A stretch of 64,000 nucleotides of DNA. It comes from Neolentinus lepideus HHB14362 ss-1 (Eukaryota > Basidiomycota > Agaricomycetes > Gloeophyllales > Gloeophyllaceae). Under the pieces are notes generated by a model. That model did not search any database and was not told the origin of the DNA. It saw nothing but the letters and a program-made list of their open reading frames with translations. The stretch covers positions 12,543 through 76,542 of the forward strand of contig KV425589.1 of NCBI GenBank assembly GCA_001632425.1. The letters are read 5' to 3'. The translations under genes were made by a program, and so were the position numbers. Position 1 is the first letter of the stretch; each line of letters begins with the position of its first letter. Shown piece after piece: positions 11,410 to 21,099 of this stretch.

Positions 11410-12326
11410 GTACTCGATGCAGGCTACTCAGTGAGGCCTGTTAGTATGAGGCCTGGGAGGGGATGCGCCGACGGCATGATACTGGATATAAGTCGTATTT
11501 AGGAGGCGCCGTATCAAGCCTAGCTGCAGGTAGACCACGCGCTTTGTGCATACTCATCCCATTCTAACCAAGATGTGTTAGCCTCTAGTAACGGCTTCCT
11601 TGTTAAGAGTACCTACCTCGTCACAAACACATCTTCTCAATTATTGTCGATGTCTACTTGAGCCTTACATCCAAACCATCTCTTCCTCCGACTCATCTTA
11701 CCTCTCTCCCTACCTATGAAGACAATCTTGCTCTTCTTGGGACCGACTTGGCGGCTCTCCCCTTGGCTTGCCATCGAGGAGCTTCCGAGCAAATTCAACG
11801 TGTCCCGGTCCGAGGCCCGTGCGTGCTATATGACCGCCAACGCTTAACCACACGCATCACGCTGAACCTGTGCAGGACGGATAATATTTCAGTTAGCTAA
11901 GATGCAGTGAAACACCAATGGTATGCCAGTGCTCCCCTATACCAAGCTCAGGTATGTACAGCCTGACCAATTCAATCAATATGCATCTTTTTGCTACTCA
12001 TAAGTGTGGCCAAGTTACACCATCCAAGGGAAGCCAGTGTCTGCTTCATACTTCTCGGCCTCCTTGTGACTTCCACTACCTCAAGGACTCGCACTTTGGT
12101 TTTCCACAGTGCGTCACGAGCTAGCTCAGTGCGCAGCCTACCGTTCTGTCTCGTTCTGCATCAGACCTCTCCCACATCCAAGACAAACCCTATGATTCGT
12201 CTTTTAGATTCCTGATGACTTCAACTTACATTGCACTTCCATACCAGAGATCGCAGACAGGGATCTAGATGTGACAACTAGATAAGACAATAACTGCAGG
12301 ACTCATGTCCTCGACGCTTGTATCTA
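11410..12326. other. Intergenic, no gene seen
   Basis: About 0.9 kb between the start of the amidohydrolase gene and the 3' end of membrane-protein paralogue B. Open frames are short and lack family resemblance or splice-supported extension. The part next to 11409 presumably holds the amidohydrolase promoter; no clear TATA box or repeated motif stands out. Confidence 0.5.
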
Positions 12327-13451
12327 CTATCTACTATCTACGGTCTCCTTTGCACATTCAGCACAGATTTTGGTCACTCCTTCATCAGATCCCTGTGAGC
12401 TCGACTGCGCCCTTGGTCTCGTTTTCTCGCTCGGGTACATTTCGTCGTGCACGTCTCCTTCCTCGCCTCCAGCACTGGCTTGACCACTACCGTGAACGGT
12501 AGAGAGAGATACTTCTCCGTCCCTAACAGGATCATACAACCCCAGGTTAACTGCCCAATCGTGCCTCTTGGAAATCTCTATGAGCGCTTTTACAAGATCC
12601 AAACGGCGATCATATGGTTTCCGATCGCCCTCCCGGCGTAAGGTCCGGCCAAACATTTCCTGTGTCTTCGTAAGCGAGTTGCAGAGCCCAAGACAGGCTA
12701 CGGAGACCATCAAGAGGCAAGCGATGAGGACGCTGCCAACTTTCGACGCATTCGATGCGAGCGCGGCCGATGCATATACTAGCAAGGTCCCAAAGCCGAC
12801 AATAAAGCTCTCTACAGCCGACAATTCCCGCAGCCACTGACCGGCTGTGACTGCTTTCAAGTCATCAAGCGACCCTTCCATGCGGATCCATCTGTCTTGG
12901 CTGAGTATAATTATAAGGTCCCCATTTTTCCCTGGCTCTTTGGCGCCTTTCCACCCCAATTCGCTCCGTCGCCTGATGACGAGCACATTGCAGAACCGTG
13001 CTATGATGAGCATCATGACGACAGCGAAAGCCCACCAGTCACGGATGCGAATGGATAAGAAAAGAACTATGATGGTTTGCAGGATGCCGGCAAGATACAA
13101 CAGCCAGATAATGTGATCTCTGAAGGAGCTACCGGTTTCAGAGTTGTTGGGGTCTACCTGGACAATGGTAAGATGTCCTGTTTTCCCAACTCTCTGCAGG
13201 AAACTGACAGTAGCTTGGTTTTCTATCCGGAAGACGTGGCCAGTTGTTAGAGACCCAGCCATCGGGTACTCGCCCTCATTCACCCCCGACGCGTGCTGCT
13301 GACAATGAATGCCGGGAGCGAGAAAGAGTATGTCCTGCCACGAGGACGTCCCCGTGAGAGCTGTGCGATAGTCGATAGCTTTCAAATCCGCTAAGGCAAC
13401 TAATCCGGCGGCATCAAGTGATATGCCCTTGATTGAAGAGGTGTTGAACAT
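12327..13451 (-). CDS. Four-TM membrane protein, paralogue B, extended C-tail
   Basis: A single-exon member of the window's repeated membrane-protein family, 374 residues starting MFNTSSIKGISL. It shares GLVALADLKAIDYRTAL, LFLAPGIHCQQ, GEYPMAGSLTTGHVFRIEN, the hydrophobic segments, LGWKGAKEPGKNGDL, LSQDRWIRMEG, GQWLRE, and the MFGR and DWAVNLGL motifs. It differs from its relatives in two ways: the central VDPNNSETG stretch is more hydrophilic, and about 60 extra C-terminal residues form an acidic, Ser-rich tail ending with a CAEC motif. The start agrees with paralogue D (MFNTSSITGL), supporting both starts. Function unknown; predicted membrane protein by its hydrophobic pattern. Confidence 0.75.
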   Translation of the reverse strand: MFNTSSIKGISLDAAGLVALADLKAIDYRTALTGTSSWQDILFLAPGIHCQQHASGVNEGEYPMAGSLTTGHVFRIENQATVSFLQRVGKTGHLTIVQVDPNNSETGSSFRDHIIWLLYLAGILQTIIVLFLSIRIRDWWAFAVVMMLIIARFCNVLVIRRRSELGWKGAKEPGKNGDLIIILSQDRWIRMEGSLDDLKAVTAGQWLRELSAVESFIVGFGTLLVYASAALASNASKVGSVLIACLLMVSVACLGLCNSLTKTQEMFGRTLRREGDRKPYDRRLDLVKALIEISKRHDWAVNLGLYDPVRDGEVSLSTVHGSGQASAGGEEGDVHDEMYPSEKTRPRAQSSSQGSDEGVTKICAECAKETVDSR

Positions 13452-14209
13452 CGCTAGGTGTCACTGTTATTATCACCTTCAGAATCGCATGCCGCATGGC
13501 AACTACTTAGTACATGTAGCTTACCAAGTGAAGGATGTGCTTCTGTTATGATGACCTCGGGGGACTTCGCCAATCCAGACCCTTAGGGACTGTTCAACGT
13601 TGGATGAAGATCAAGAGGATGCAAGCAAAGGGAGGAGCGGACTACCCAGATAAGCAGAGAGATGGAGAATATAACTCGGGCACGCTCGTAGTCAAATGCT
13701 CTGATGAGCGCCTGCATCTATTATCGACTCGGACGCTGGCTCGTAATCATCCTCGGCGTCACAAAATCGGTGAAGGCTGAGCTCTCGCGTGCCGCATCGA
13801 AGAAGTCTGCTCGAAAGCTAGAAGAGGCATTAACGCAATGCTGTGCGATGTCACCGACATTGGTCAAGACCCTCCCAGTGCAAAGTTCAATTTGCCTGCG
13901 GCGCTGTACACAGGCTGTACTCGGGTAATCCCGGAGAAGTGAACGGCGTGGGAGAGACCTGAGGACGGCATGGGACATCGACAGGAAAAGCGTTAAAGTG
14001 GTTCAACAGTACTGGCTATAAATGACTCAATTTCATAGTATATAGTACAGGGTATCGAAGTTTATACGATCCCTCTTGTACATATGCATACAACATGTTA
14101 TTGAATAAATTAAATTCTCATAAAGGGGTGTGTATCCTTCATCACACGCATGGTTTGCTTCCCCTCTTCCGAAGCGGTGTGACAAAGAAAGCGCGCGCTA
14201 GAAAGGTGC
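13452..14209. other. Intergenic, no gene seen
   Basis: About 0.76 kb between paralogues B and C, which are tandem on the minus strand. The short frames here have no family resemblance. The right end should contain the paralogue C terminator region and the left end the paralogue B promoter. Confidence 0.5.
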
Positions 14210-15169
14210 CTACATCGTCGCCTTCTGCACGTGGTCTCGATCTGGAACAATCATGCCCATTCCAATAGCCCAGTCATTCCTTCCAGAAACTTTCACGAGT
14301 TCTTCAACAAGATCCAAGCGGCGCCTGTACTTCTTCGGAGGTTCGACTATCCGCAACGTCCGGCCAAACATGTGCTGCGTCTCCGTGAGCGCATTGCATA
14401 GACCCAGCAAAGCAAGGGTAATCAACAATAGGCTTCCAATGAGCAATCCGCCAGCAGCGGACGCATTGACCGCAACAGCGGGCGACGCATAGACGAGTAT
14501 TGTCCCAACATTCACAAAGAAACTCTCTACGGTGGTTTCTTCACGCATCCAAGAGCCCGACGTGACCGTCTTCAGATCGTCGACGAGCCCCCGCATGCGC
14601 ACCCAGCGGTCTTGGCTGAGCAAGATGAGCAGATCGCCTTTGACACCCGGCTCCGGGGCACCTTTCCACCCAAGCTTACTCCGTCGCTTGATGACGAGAA
14701 TATTCAGGAGGCGCGCGGTGATCAGCATGGCGACGACATAGAGGCCCCACAAGTCCTGTATCTGATAGAGGCATAGTGTGACTGCGAGTGTGGACACTAT
14801 CCCAACCAGATATAACGCGCGCACGAGAGCGTCTTTGGAGAAGAGTGCGGGTTTGGGAGCGGTGGGCAAGACCTCGAGTGTGACGAGATGGCCCGGGAGC
14901 CCTACCCGTTGGAGATAGTAGACAGTTGCCTCGTTCTCCGTCCGAAAGACGTACCCGGTGGTCATCGCCCCTGTTGCAGGGTACTCGGCCCCATTGACAT
15001 TAGAGACGTAACGTTGACAATGGATGCCAGGTACGAGGAAGAGAGCATCAAGAAATGAAGAAGTGCCTTTAAGAGCAATGCGGTATCCGGGAGTCTTGAG
15101 ATCCGCAAGCGCAATAAGGCCGGCGGCGAGAGGCACAATCGTTATAGTCGAAGTGGACATGACAGGCAT
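14210..15169 (-). CDS. Four-TM membrane protein, paralogue C
   Basis: A single-exon member of the same family. I place the start at one of two adjacent in-frame ATGs (15169 or 15160, MPVMSTSTIT), because the conserved block GLIALADLKTPGYRIAL begins about 14 residues later. The open frame itself continues to 15241 without a stop. It carries LFLVPGIHCQRYVSNVNG, the MTTGYVFRTEN motif, hydrophobic pairs, LGWKGAPEPGVKGDL, LSQDRWVRMRGLVDDLK, GSWMREE, TQHMFGRTL and the DWAIGMGMIVPDRDHVQ end. It lies tandem with paralogue B and is closer in sequence to A and D. The start is the least certain part; the function is unknown. Confidence 0.72.
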   Translation of the reverse strand: MPVMSTSTITIVPLAAGLIALADLKTPGYRIALKGTSSFLDALFLVPGIHCQRYVSNVNGAEYPATGAMTTGYVFRTENEATVYYLQRVGLPGHLVTLEVLPTAPKPALFSKDALVRALYLVGIVSTLAVTLCLYQIQDLWGLYVVAMLITARLLNILVIKRRSKLGWKGAPEPGVKGDLLILLSQDRWVRMRGLVDDLKTVTSGSWMREETTVESFFVNVGTILVYASPAVAVNASAAGGLLIGSLLLITLALLGLCNALTETQHMFGRTLRIVEPPKKYRRRLDLVEELVKVSGRNDWAIGMGMIVPDRDHVQKATM

Positions 15170-15906
15170 GAAGAACGGTGTGGCGTCGGGCGCCTGGAAG
15201 CGATAGATTGTAAGAGACGAGTATGAAAGCATATGATACAACCTACCGGGTATCGACTATAACTGTTCGCTGATTGTACTGGTTCCTTAGTATATCAACA
15301 AGAGTGGAAGCTACTAGCAAGCAACGACTCGAAAGCTGAACAAAGCATATTGTCGATTATCACAATTAACACAGTGCAGATGGTGGACTTACGTGAATTA
15401 TAGGAAAAAGAGAACCTGATGGTTGATGAACAACGCGCGCGCTGACTTGCAGAATATATGGCTGGAGGACTTCTAGAAAACACGGAGGCGAAATGCTCTT
15501 GATTGTTCAAGTTCAAGAGGTATAGCCTTGCGGCTTGTATAAACGAGCGACAGTCCCAGCTTAGGATCTAAATGAGAGGCTTAGAATGACTTGGGAAGGT
15601 GCGCCAGCGTACTGCAGCACTTGGGCGTTCAAGCGCTCGTGTAGGCAATGGTTCGAAAGCTGTGAAAAGCCGTTCCTGCTGAGTTTCCGAGTGCATGGCA
15701 AGCTATACATAGTCGCACAGCCACTAAGGCAATACGCCACCCTGTCAGTGGCGCTGCTTCGACGTCTGCAATTATCAAACACGGACGTCGCGCAAGGAAG
15801 TAGCCACCATTATTACACGTATAGCGAATCCTGTGGGTATCCAGTATCCCTGTGGTGTAGTGTAGAATGGAAAGGGACTCAACATAGCCATGTATGGCAT
15901 AGCGTC
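15170..15906. other. Intergenic, no gene seen
   Basis: This region holds the probable 5' region of paralogue C (to about 15.5 kb) and the 3' flank of the SRPBCC gene. No credible exon or repeat is visible; the plus-strand frame at 15586-16275 overlaps the SRPBCC gene on the other strand and has no family resemblance. Confidence 0.45.
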
Positions 15907-16580
15907 CTAAGCCTGCTCAGCAGCGGGCTCCACCTTCTCCGCTCTCTCCTTCAATCCCTTGCCCATCGCCTCAAACGCCTCCTCCAGATGACCACTCATA
16001 AACCATTTCACGACGTACGCCAGGATTCCGCCAAACACCTCGAACGTCTCGTATTTCACCTTCCCATCACCCTCCTCGGTAAGAGATTGCCAGCGGTCGG
16101 CCCAGAGGAGCCATGCGGGCATGTCGACGTTGCGCCAGGAGACACGGTAGTTCGCGTGGTCGACATTCGTGATGTACTCAAAGGCGGGCTTGGGCTTCAC
16201 AGAGGGATCGAGTGTGGGCGGCATACTGAAAGAGATGAGCAGGTACTTGCCCGGTGCGGGTGTTTGATCCCCTAGAGGCTTTTTGGATTTGTCGACGAGG
16301 CTCTGTCCACGACTAAAAAGTGACGATAAGTTAGCCCGGTATACAGAGCGGCAATTAGGATGATGATACGCACGCAAAGGGATTCCTGCGTTGCACGACT
16401 GGGTATCAGTCACTTGCCCCGCCTCTCAGTTCATAATACTCACCATTCATTGTACTTGGGAAAGTCTAGCAAAATACCCCATATCCTCTCTCTGGGCGCC
16501 TCGATGATGACCGTGCGAGTAATCGAAAATACACCGACGCTTGGTGATGGAGGGGCGCTCGTGTCTTTGGGTGGGGCCAT
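15907..16580 (-). CDS. SRPBCC (START-like) ligand-binding fold protein
   Basis: Three exons (16580-16444, 16385-16374, 16312-15907) sum to a 184-residue frame. The middle exon is only 12 nt and supplies part of the family's NPF motif: NEW from exon 1, NPF from the micro-exon, then ARGQSLVDKSK. The N-terminal ITRTVIIEAPRERIWGILLD is the typical first strand and helix of the SRPBCC/polyketide-cyclase superfamily. The C-terminal half has FEVFGGILAYVVKWFMSGHLEEAFEAMGKGLKERAE, the long terminal helix. Members bind small hydrophobic ligands or act as cyclases or dehydratases; no catalytic role can be assigned. Taking the plus-strand view or an intronless model would give the wrong N-terminus. Confidence 0.8.
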
Positions 16581-16894
16581 GGCGTTCAAGTTAGACTCAA
16601 GATGGAGCCGAAAGGGAAGACTTCCAATCGTGTCAAAAACGGTTGTGTTTTATAACGTTGCAACCGATAGATATTGCGGTAGATCTTCCATAGATGTACG
16701 CATCTAAAGGGGCCGTGAGATTGGGAGAACACATGATCAGGAAGCTTGATTGATGGACATTGTAACGAGACGGGCGGAAACACTTGAGTTCGGTGTTCTG
16801 AGCAGCCAAGTCGCCCAAGAGCCTCGATGTACAAGTGTCATGAAGTAGGCGAGAGGAAAGCTCTGCACGTGAGGCGCTCAGTACCATCATGATC

Positions 16895-19845
16895 GCGAAA
16901 TGGCGTTTACCAGTTGCCGTGACATGACCGGGACGTGACAGTCGCGATGTCGCCGCTCACTGGCAGGCCACAAGCAAGAGGTCTACGCCGTAATTCATAA
17001 GGTATGGCTTGTACGGCTCTATAGAAGACGATGTATCCTCACTTATGACTAAATCTTCTGTCAGGTAGCGCTGTCTGCGGCGGCACATCACTGTGCGCGT
17101 AATGCCATTGTTCTTCCTTTGGGAATGCAAGGTTTGTACATGTTTTATTTTATTTGTACAGAGTTGAATACACATGCGACGCGACTCGGACGTTCTGCCA
17201 CACATTTCACTTCTCTCTCCTACCATCCCCGACTCCTCGCGAACATGGCGAAGTGAATGAACAAACAACGGAAACGGCATAATCCTATCGAAGCTGCGAG
17301 CGACAGCCACCTTGAACCTACAACTGGGACATCTGTGAACGTTACGCCCTTACAAGCCAAGTTCCTCTCTGTTGGCCCATACGAGTCTATCCAGTCGTTG
17401 CGTCGCGAAGAGATCTACACCTTTTTCGAAGCCGAGATGGAAGGCCATGTACTCCAGAACACCGACAAGCTCATCGAACACATCTTTCCTGATAGTGTCT
17501 TGCCGGTATCTGTAGACAACGTCTACACTAATCTATCCACCTTCAGCCTCAGACGACGAAACCACTTTCGTTTCTCGTCTATGCTAAGAACGTGGATTGG
17601 GTGTCCGAATCTGCGCCGACAATCCAAGAATGGAGATGTGGAGAATGAGTTCGCCTCATTTATCACTAATCTCGTCGCCGATATTGCTGCCGTTGCACCG
17701 AATTGTCCGCGATGCAACCGCAAGGTGACGGCTGAGTTCGCACCGAGTGGTTTGTACAACCGCGTTCCTGGTGAACCTTCTCATCGTCATCCCGATATTC
17801 TTTTATTTGACGCTGGGTTGGAGCGGAAGTGGGAGACGGTACTCTTCTCTTGGGAACTCAAGTGTGACGACAACATGGACAACAGGAAGACTGCCCAAAG
17901 ACAAGTGGTGGAAGTTGCTCGTATCATATATGAAGCCCAGGATGATCGGCGCTTCGTTCCTGCTCTCACAGTCCTTGGATATAACGTTATCCTGCACATT
18001 ATCGACAGGGCTGGCGAGATATCATCACAGGCGTTCGATATCCGTGAGGATCCCAAACTTTTCTTGCGTCTTGTCTTGGGCTTCATGTTCGCAAGCAAGG
18101 AGACATTAGGATTCGACTCGGCATTCCGTAAACTTCCAGATGGTACTCGTGACATGACCGTCGCTGGGAAGACATACACAATCATAGAGCGGGTCTACCA
18201 CAGTCATTCCATTTGCGGGCGTGGGACGTCTTGCTGGCGTGCAACTCGTGAAGGAAGGACATATGCTATTAAAGATTGCTGGCAAGATAAGAGTCGTGCT
18301 TGTACGGAAGCTGACTTCCTCAGAAAGGCTAAGGGTGTGGAAGGAGTGCCGAACCTGGTGGACGACGAAACAGTCCAAGTTCAAGGTTCCAAAGAAGACA
18401 GCACCTACTGTGTCCGTCCCGCCGCTCGAATCGAGCAACATGAAAAGAATGGAGGGCATATCAACTACCGTGTGCACCGGCGTATGGTCTTCGAGCCATT
18501 TGGTGTGCCGATAACTTGGTTCAAGACAAAAAAGGAGTTAATTGGGGCGATGAGAGACGTCATTCGAGGTAAATACTCTACAACCCATTGAAATGTAGTT
18601 GATCTCTCCGCGCAGCTCATGGAGACTTGACTGAGAAGACTGGCATAATTCATCGTGATATCAGCATTAACAACGTCATGTTGATTGATGCATCGGAAGA
18701 GGGCAATGGTCACCGCAAGGGTCTGCTCATCGACCTGGATTATGCCACAGATTATCCTGAACCAGCGGACAGGCAAACTAGCAGGGCTGAACGAACGGTG
18801 AGACAACTGCGAGACGTAAGCACGGTTGGGGATGCGTACTGATCTAGTTTCACAGGGTACTTTACCTTTCATGGCCGTGGACCTCCTTCGAGGATGGGGA
18901 AACGTTCAACACAAACCTGAATGGGACTTAGAATCCCTCCTCTATGTCACCATCTGGATCTGTATCTTCTATGATGGACCCAACAATATGGCTAGGAATT
19001 TGGCTGTGAAGGGTACTCCACTCGCTGCATGGACTCAAGGCGAGTTCCTCACAATCTCAAGCTGCAAGGTGGGCTCTATGGGGTATAACTGGGACATTAC
19101 GGTTGGGTGGTTCTCAGAGTATTTTGAAGATCTTAAGCCATGCATCTCTGAGTGGCGCGATCTCTTCTTCGACAAGCCCGCAAGCCATCGGACCCATGCC
19201 GTTGTTCTGAGCATCTTGGACAAGACCTACGACCAACTTCCCGACGTAGAGGCCCCAGTAGCAGCAAAAGACGCGCCGGTTCCCCAGTCCGACGCTACGC
19301 CCGCCCCGCGTCAGACACTCTTACCTCATGTATCCTTGGGTGCATTCGAAGACCCAGCTGTAGGCGAGGTGACGGTGAGATCGCAGGCTCAAAAGTCTGT
19401 GTGCGAGGTCCACGGTAGCGATGCAGAGCCCAGGACGCCTGCCCAGGGCGTCAAACGAGTCCGCGTAAACAGCGTCGTGGCCGATGATGCTAACTACTAC
19501 ACGGAATCAGGCATTGCACCGTCTCACGTGGGTACCAGCACGAGCTCTAGCACAGGAGCGCGCCATCCCCGCTTCACTTCACCTCCACAATCGCGACGAA
19601 GCCCTTCCCCACGGCCCGTTCTTTACGGGAATTCCGAGCTGTCTCCAACGACCAGGACTCAGGAGTCACGCGCATTCTCCTCATCAGGGTCTAACAAACG
19701 TGTCAGGTTTTGAAGTGATGGTCGAACATTCCGGGTTTTCTCAGAGAAGCTATGCTTAGGATATACATCTGTTCCTTATTGATTTGCTGTAGGCTGTATA
19801 TGTTCGCTATCACTGTTGTCGCATGCACATTGTATTCTAGCAGGC
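16895..19845 (+). repeat. Left arm of ~3-kb inverted repeat
   Basis: This segment matches the reverse complement of about 21100-24100. The match includes non-coding sequence outside the kinase gene (for example the GACCGGGACGTGACA block near 16925 and the CATAAGGTATGGCTTGTA block near 17000) and extends past the stop codon to about 19845 (GAAGTGATGGTC..CATTCCGG). Small indels and substitutions are spread along it, so the duplication is not recent. Arm ends were judged by eye. Confidence 0.85.
17257..19713 (+). CDS. FunK1-type protein kinase, copy 1
   Basis: Three exons (17257-18568, 18616-18815, 18856-19713) give 789 residues. The kinase part resembles fungal-specific FunK1 kinases: a glycine-rich stretch GRGTSCW (about 321), the AIK lysine (K339), the catalytic loop HRDISINN (D452, N457), LIDLD in place of DFG (D477), and GTLPFMA in place of APE. 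Residues about 125-225 show HPDILLF, FSWELKC and QRQVVEVARIIY, a PD-(D/E)xK nuclease-like order (D180, E200, K202). The C-terminal 180 residues are Ser/Pro-rich and end KRVRF. Compared with copy 2, the ancestral start reads ATG GCG AAG TGA here, so translation probably begins at the ATG immediately after that TGA. FunK1 genes are expanded in agaricomycetes; substrates are unknown. Confidence 0.82.
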
Positions 19846-20538
19846 CTCACGGTTTCGGATCTCCTGGCTATACATACGATCTCCCTGCGACGACCAAAAG
19901 TTCTCTCGTGCCTTGTATATGTCCAACACTGCACATGATCGTTCAGACCACTGTCGACGCCTTCACTGGCTTCACCTTGTGTAACCTTTTACGCCTTCGC
20001 GTATTTCTTCTCCATACAGCCGAAGGTCCAGGCGGAGCGCTCTTCGGACGAGAAAGGAATTCGTCTCTGAAGGACCCATGGTAGTATCAAGTCAGTCGTG
20101 CAGCACTCACCTGATATGGCACCGAGCAGGTTGTTGCATACGCGGCACGAAACTACTCGTCTTGTAATGTCTCACATAGGGTGTTAATAAACTCGAATTA
20201 CAAAAAAAGGTATCGACTCGGAGCCTGTGACTTGTTGGTATCTAATGATTTGTAGAAGACTCGGAGTACAGCCATACTCCGAGATATCACTGAACCAGAG
20301 AAGATATATGCTCTGGTGGATACGAGGAAGATTCGCTGTGACTGAAGCACGAAGTAGTGCTGGCACAAACCATTCCGCATCCAATCTCCTGGAGAGATTG
20401 TTTGTGTGATGAACGGTGAAGCTGAGCTTCGTTGCTGGTTACTCCAGAGACAAATGGCGGTGATTGACGCAGATCAGACCATAGTGTGCACCCTAGAACA
20501 GTAAAAGTATCTGAAACATCGTAGCGAGGAATCTGCGT
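19846..20538. other. Spacer of the inverted repeat, gene-free part
   Basis: Unique sequence between the two arms, left of the metallophosphoesterase remnant. Only short frames occur, none with family resemblance. Confidence 0.5.
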
Positions 20539-20838
20539 TTAGAACTGAATCACCCTAATGACGAGCTTCGATGTGCGAGGGCGGGCTTCGAGCGCAACTA
20601 TGGCAGAGTCGACGGTGGTCCCGTAGGGCTCGTGGTTACCCGTCACGTAGAATACGAGCTTGAATCTACCGAGTACGTCCTCGAGCCAAGGAAAGAGGTG
20701 TTCGTCAGCAACGCGAGCAGTGTCGCCGAGCAAAGCGAGGTAGTCTGCATGAGCAGTGACGTCAAGGTCGAAAGTGTGATTAGATTCGCCCATGCGCAAA
20801 TCTGAGATGATTTGGATGCGTACAGGCGAGAAAGACAT
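20539..20838 (-). pseudogene. Truncated metallophosphoesterase remnant
   Basis: A frame starting MSFSPVRIQIISDL near 20838 runs about 99 residues to a stop at 20539. It matches the N-terminal part of calcineurin-like phosphoesterases: the first motif (IISDL), ADYLALLGD and VFYVTGNHEPYG. The dimetal ligands look damaged. The position after SDL that should be His is Arg, and GD is followed by TARV rather than the usual ligand spacing. The GNHE box survives. The gene stops well before the C-terminal His motifs. It lies exactly in the spacer between two inverted FunK1 copies, so it may be a bystander cut during the rearrangement. A short functional derivative is unlikely but cannot be excluded. 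Confidence 0.65.
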
Positions 20839-21099
20839 GGTTGAGATACAAGCAAAGGTGCTGCTCCGACTAGGGTAACGGTGTGAGAGACATCGAGTGT
20901 GTTGAGCCACACACATCAATTGCAAAGCCTCACGATGGCAGTAGTGAAATACGAAAGGTGTGCATGTCCTGAGCGCACTAGTCTGGCTCCGTCGGTACTG
21001 CACTCACATATACACGGTATAAGATAATTTTGTGTCCTCGCAGGGAAATCATGCAGTTAGCAAATAATCCGAAACCATACATCTGTTAAAGTCTGATAA

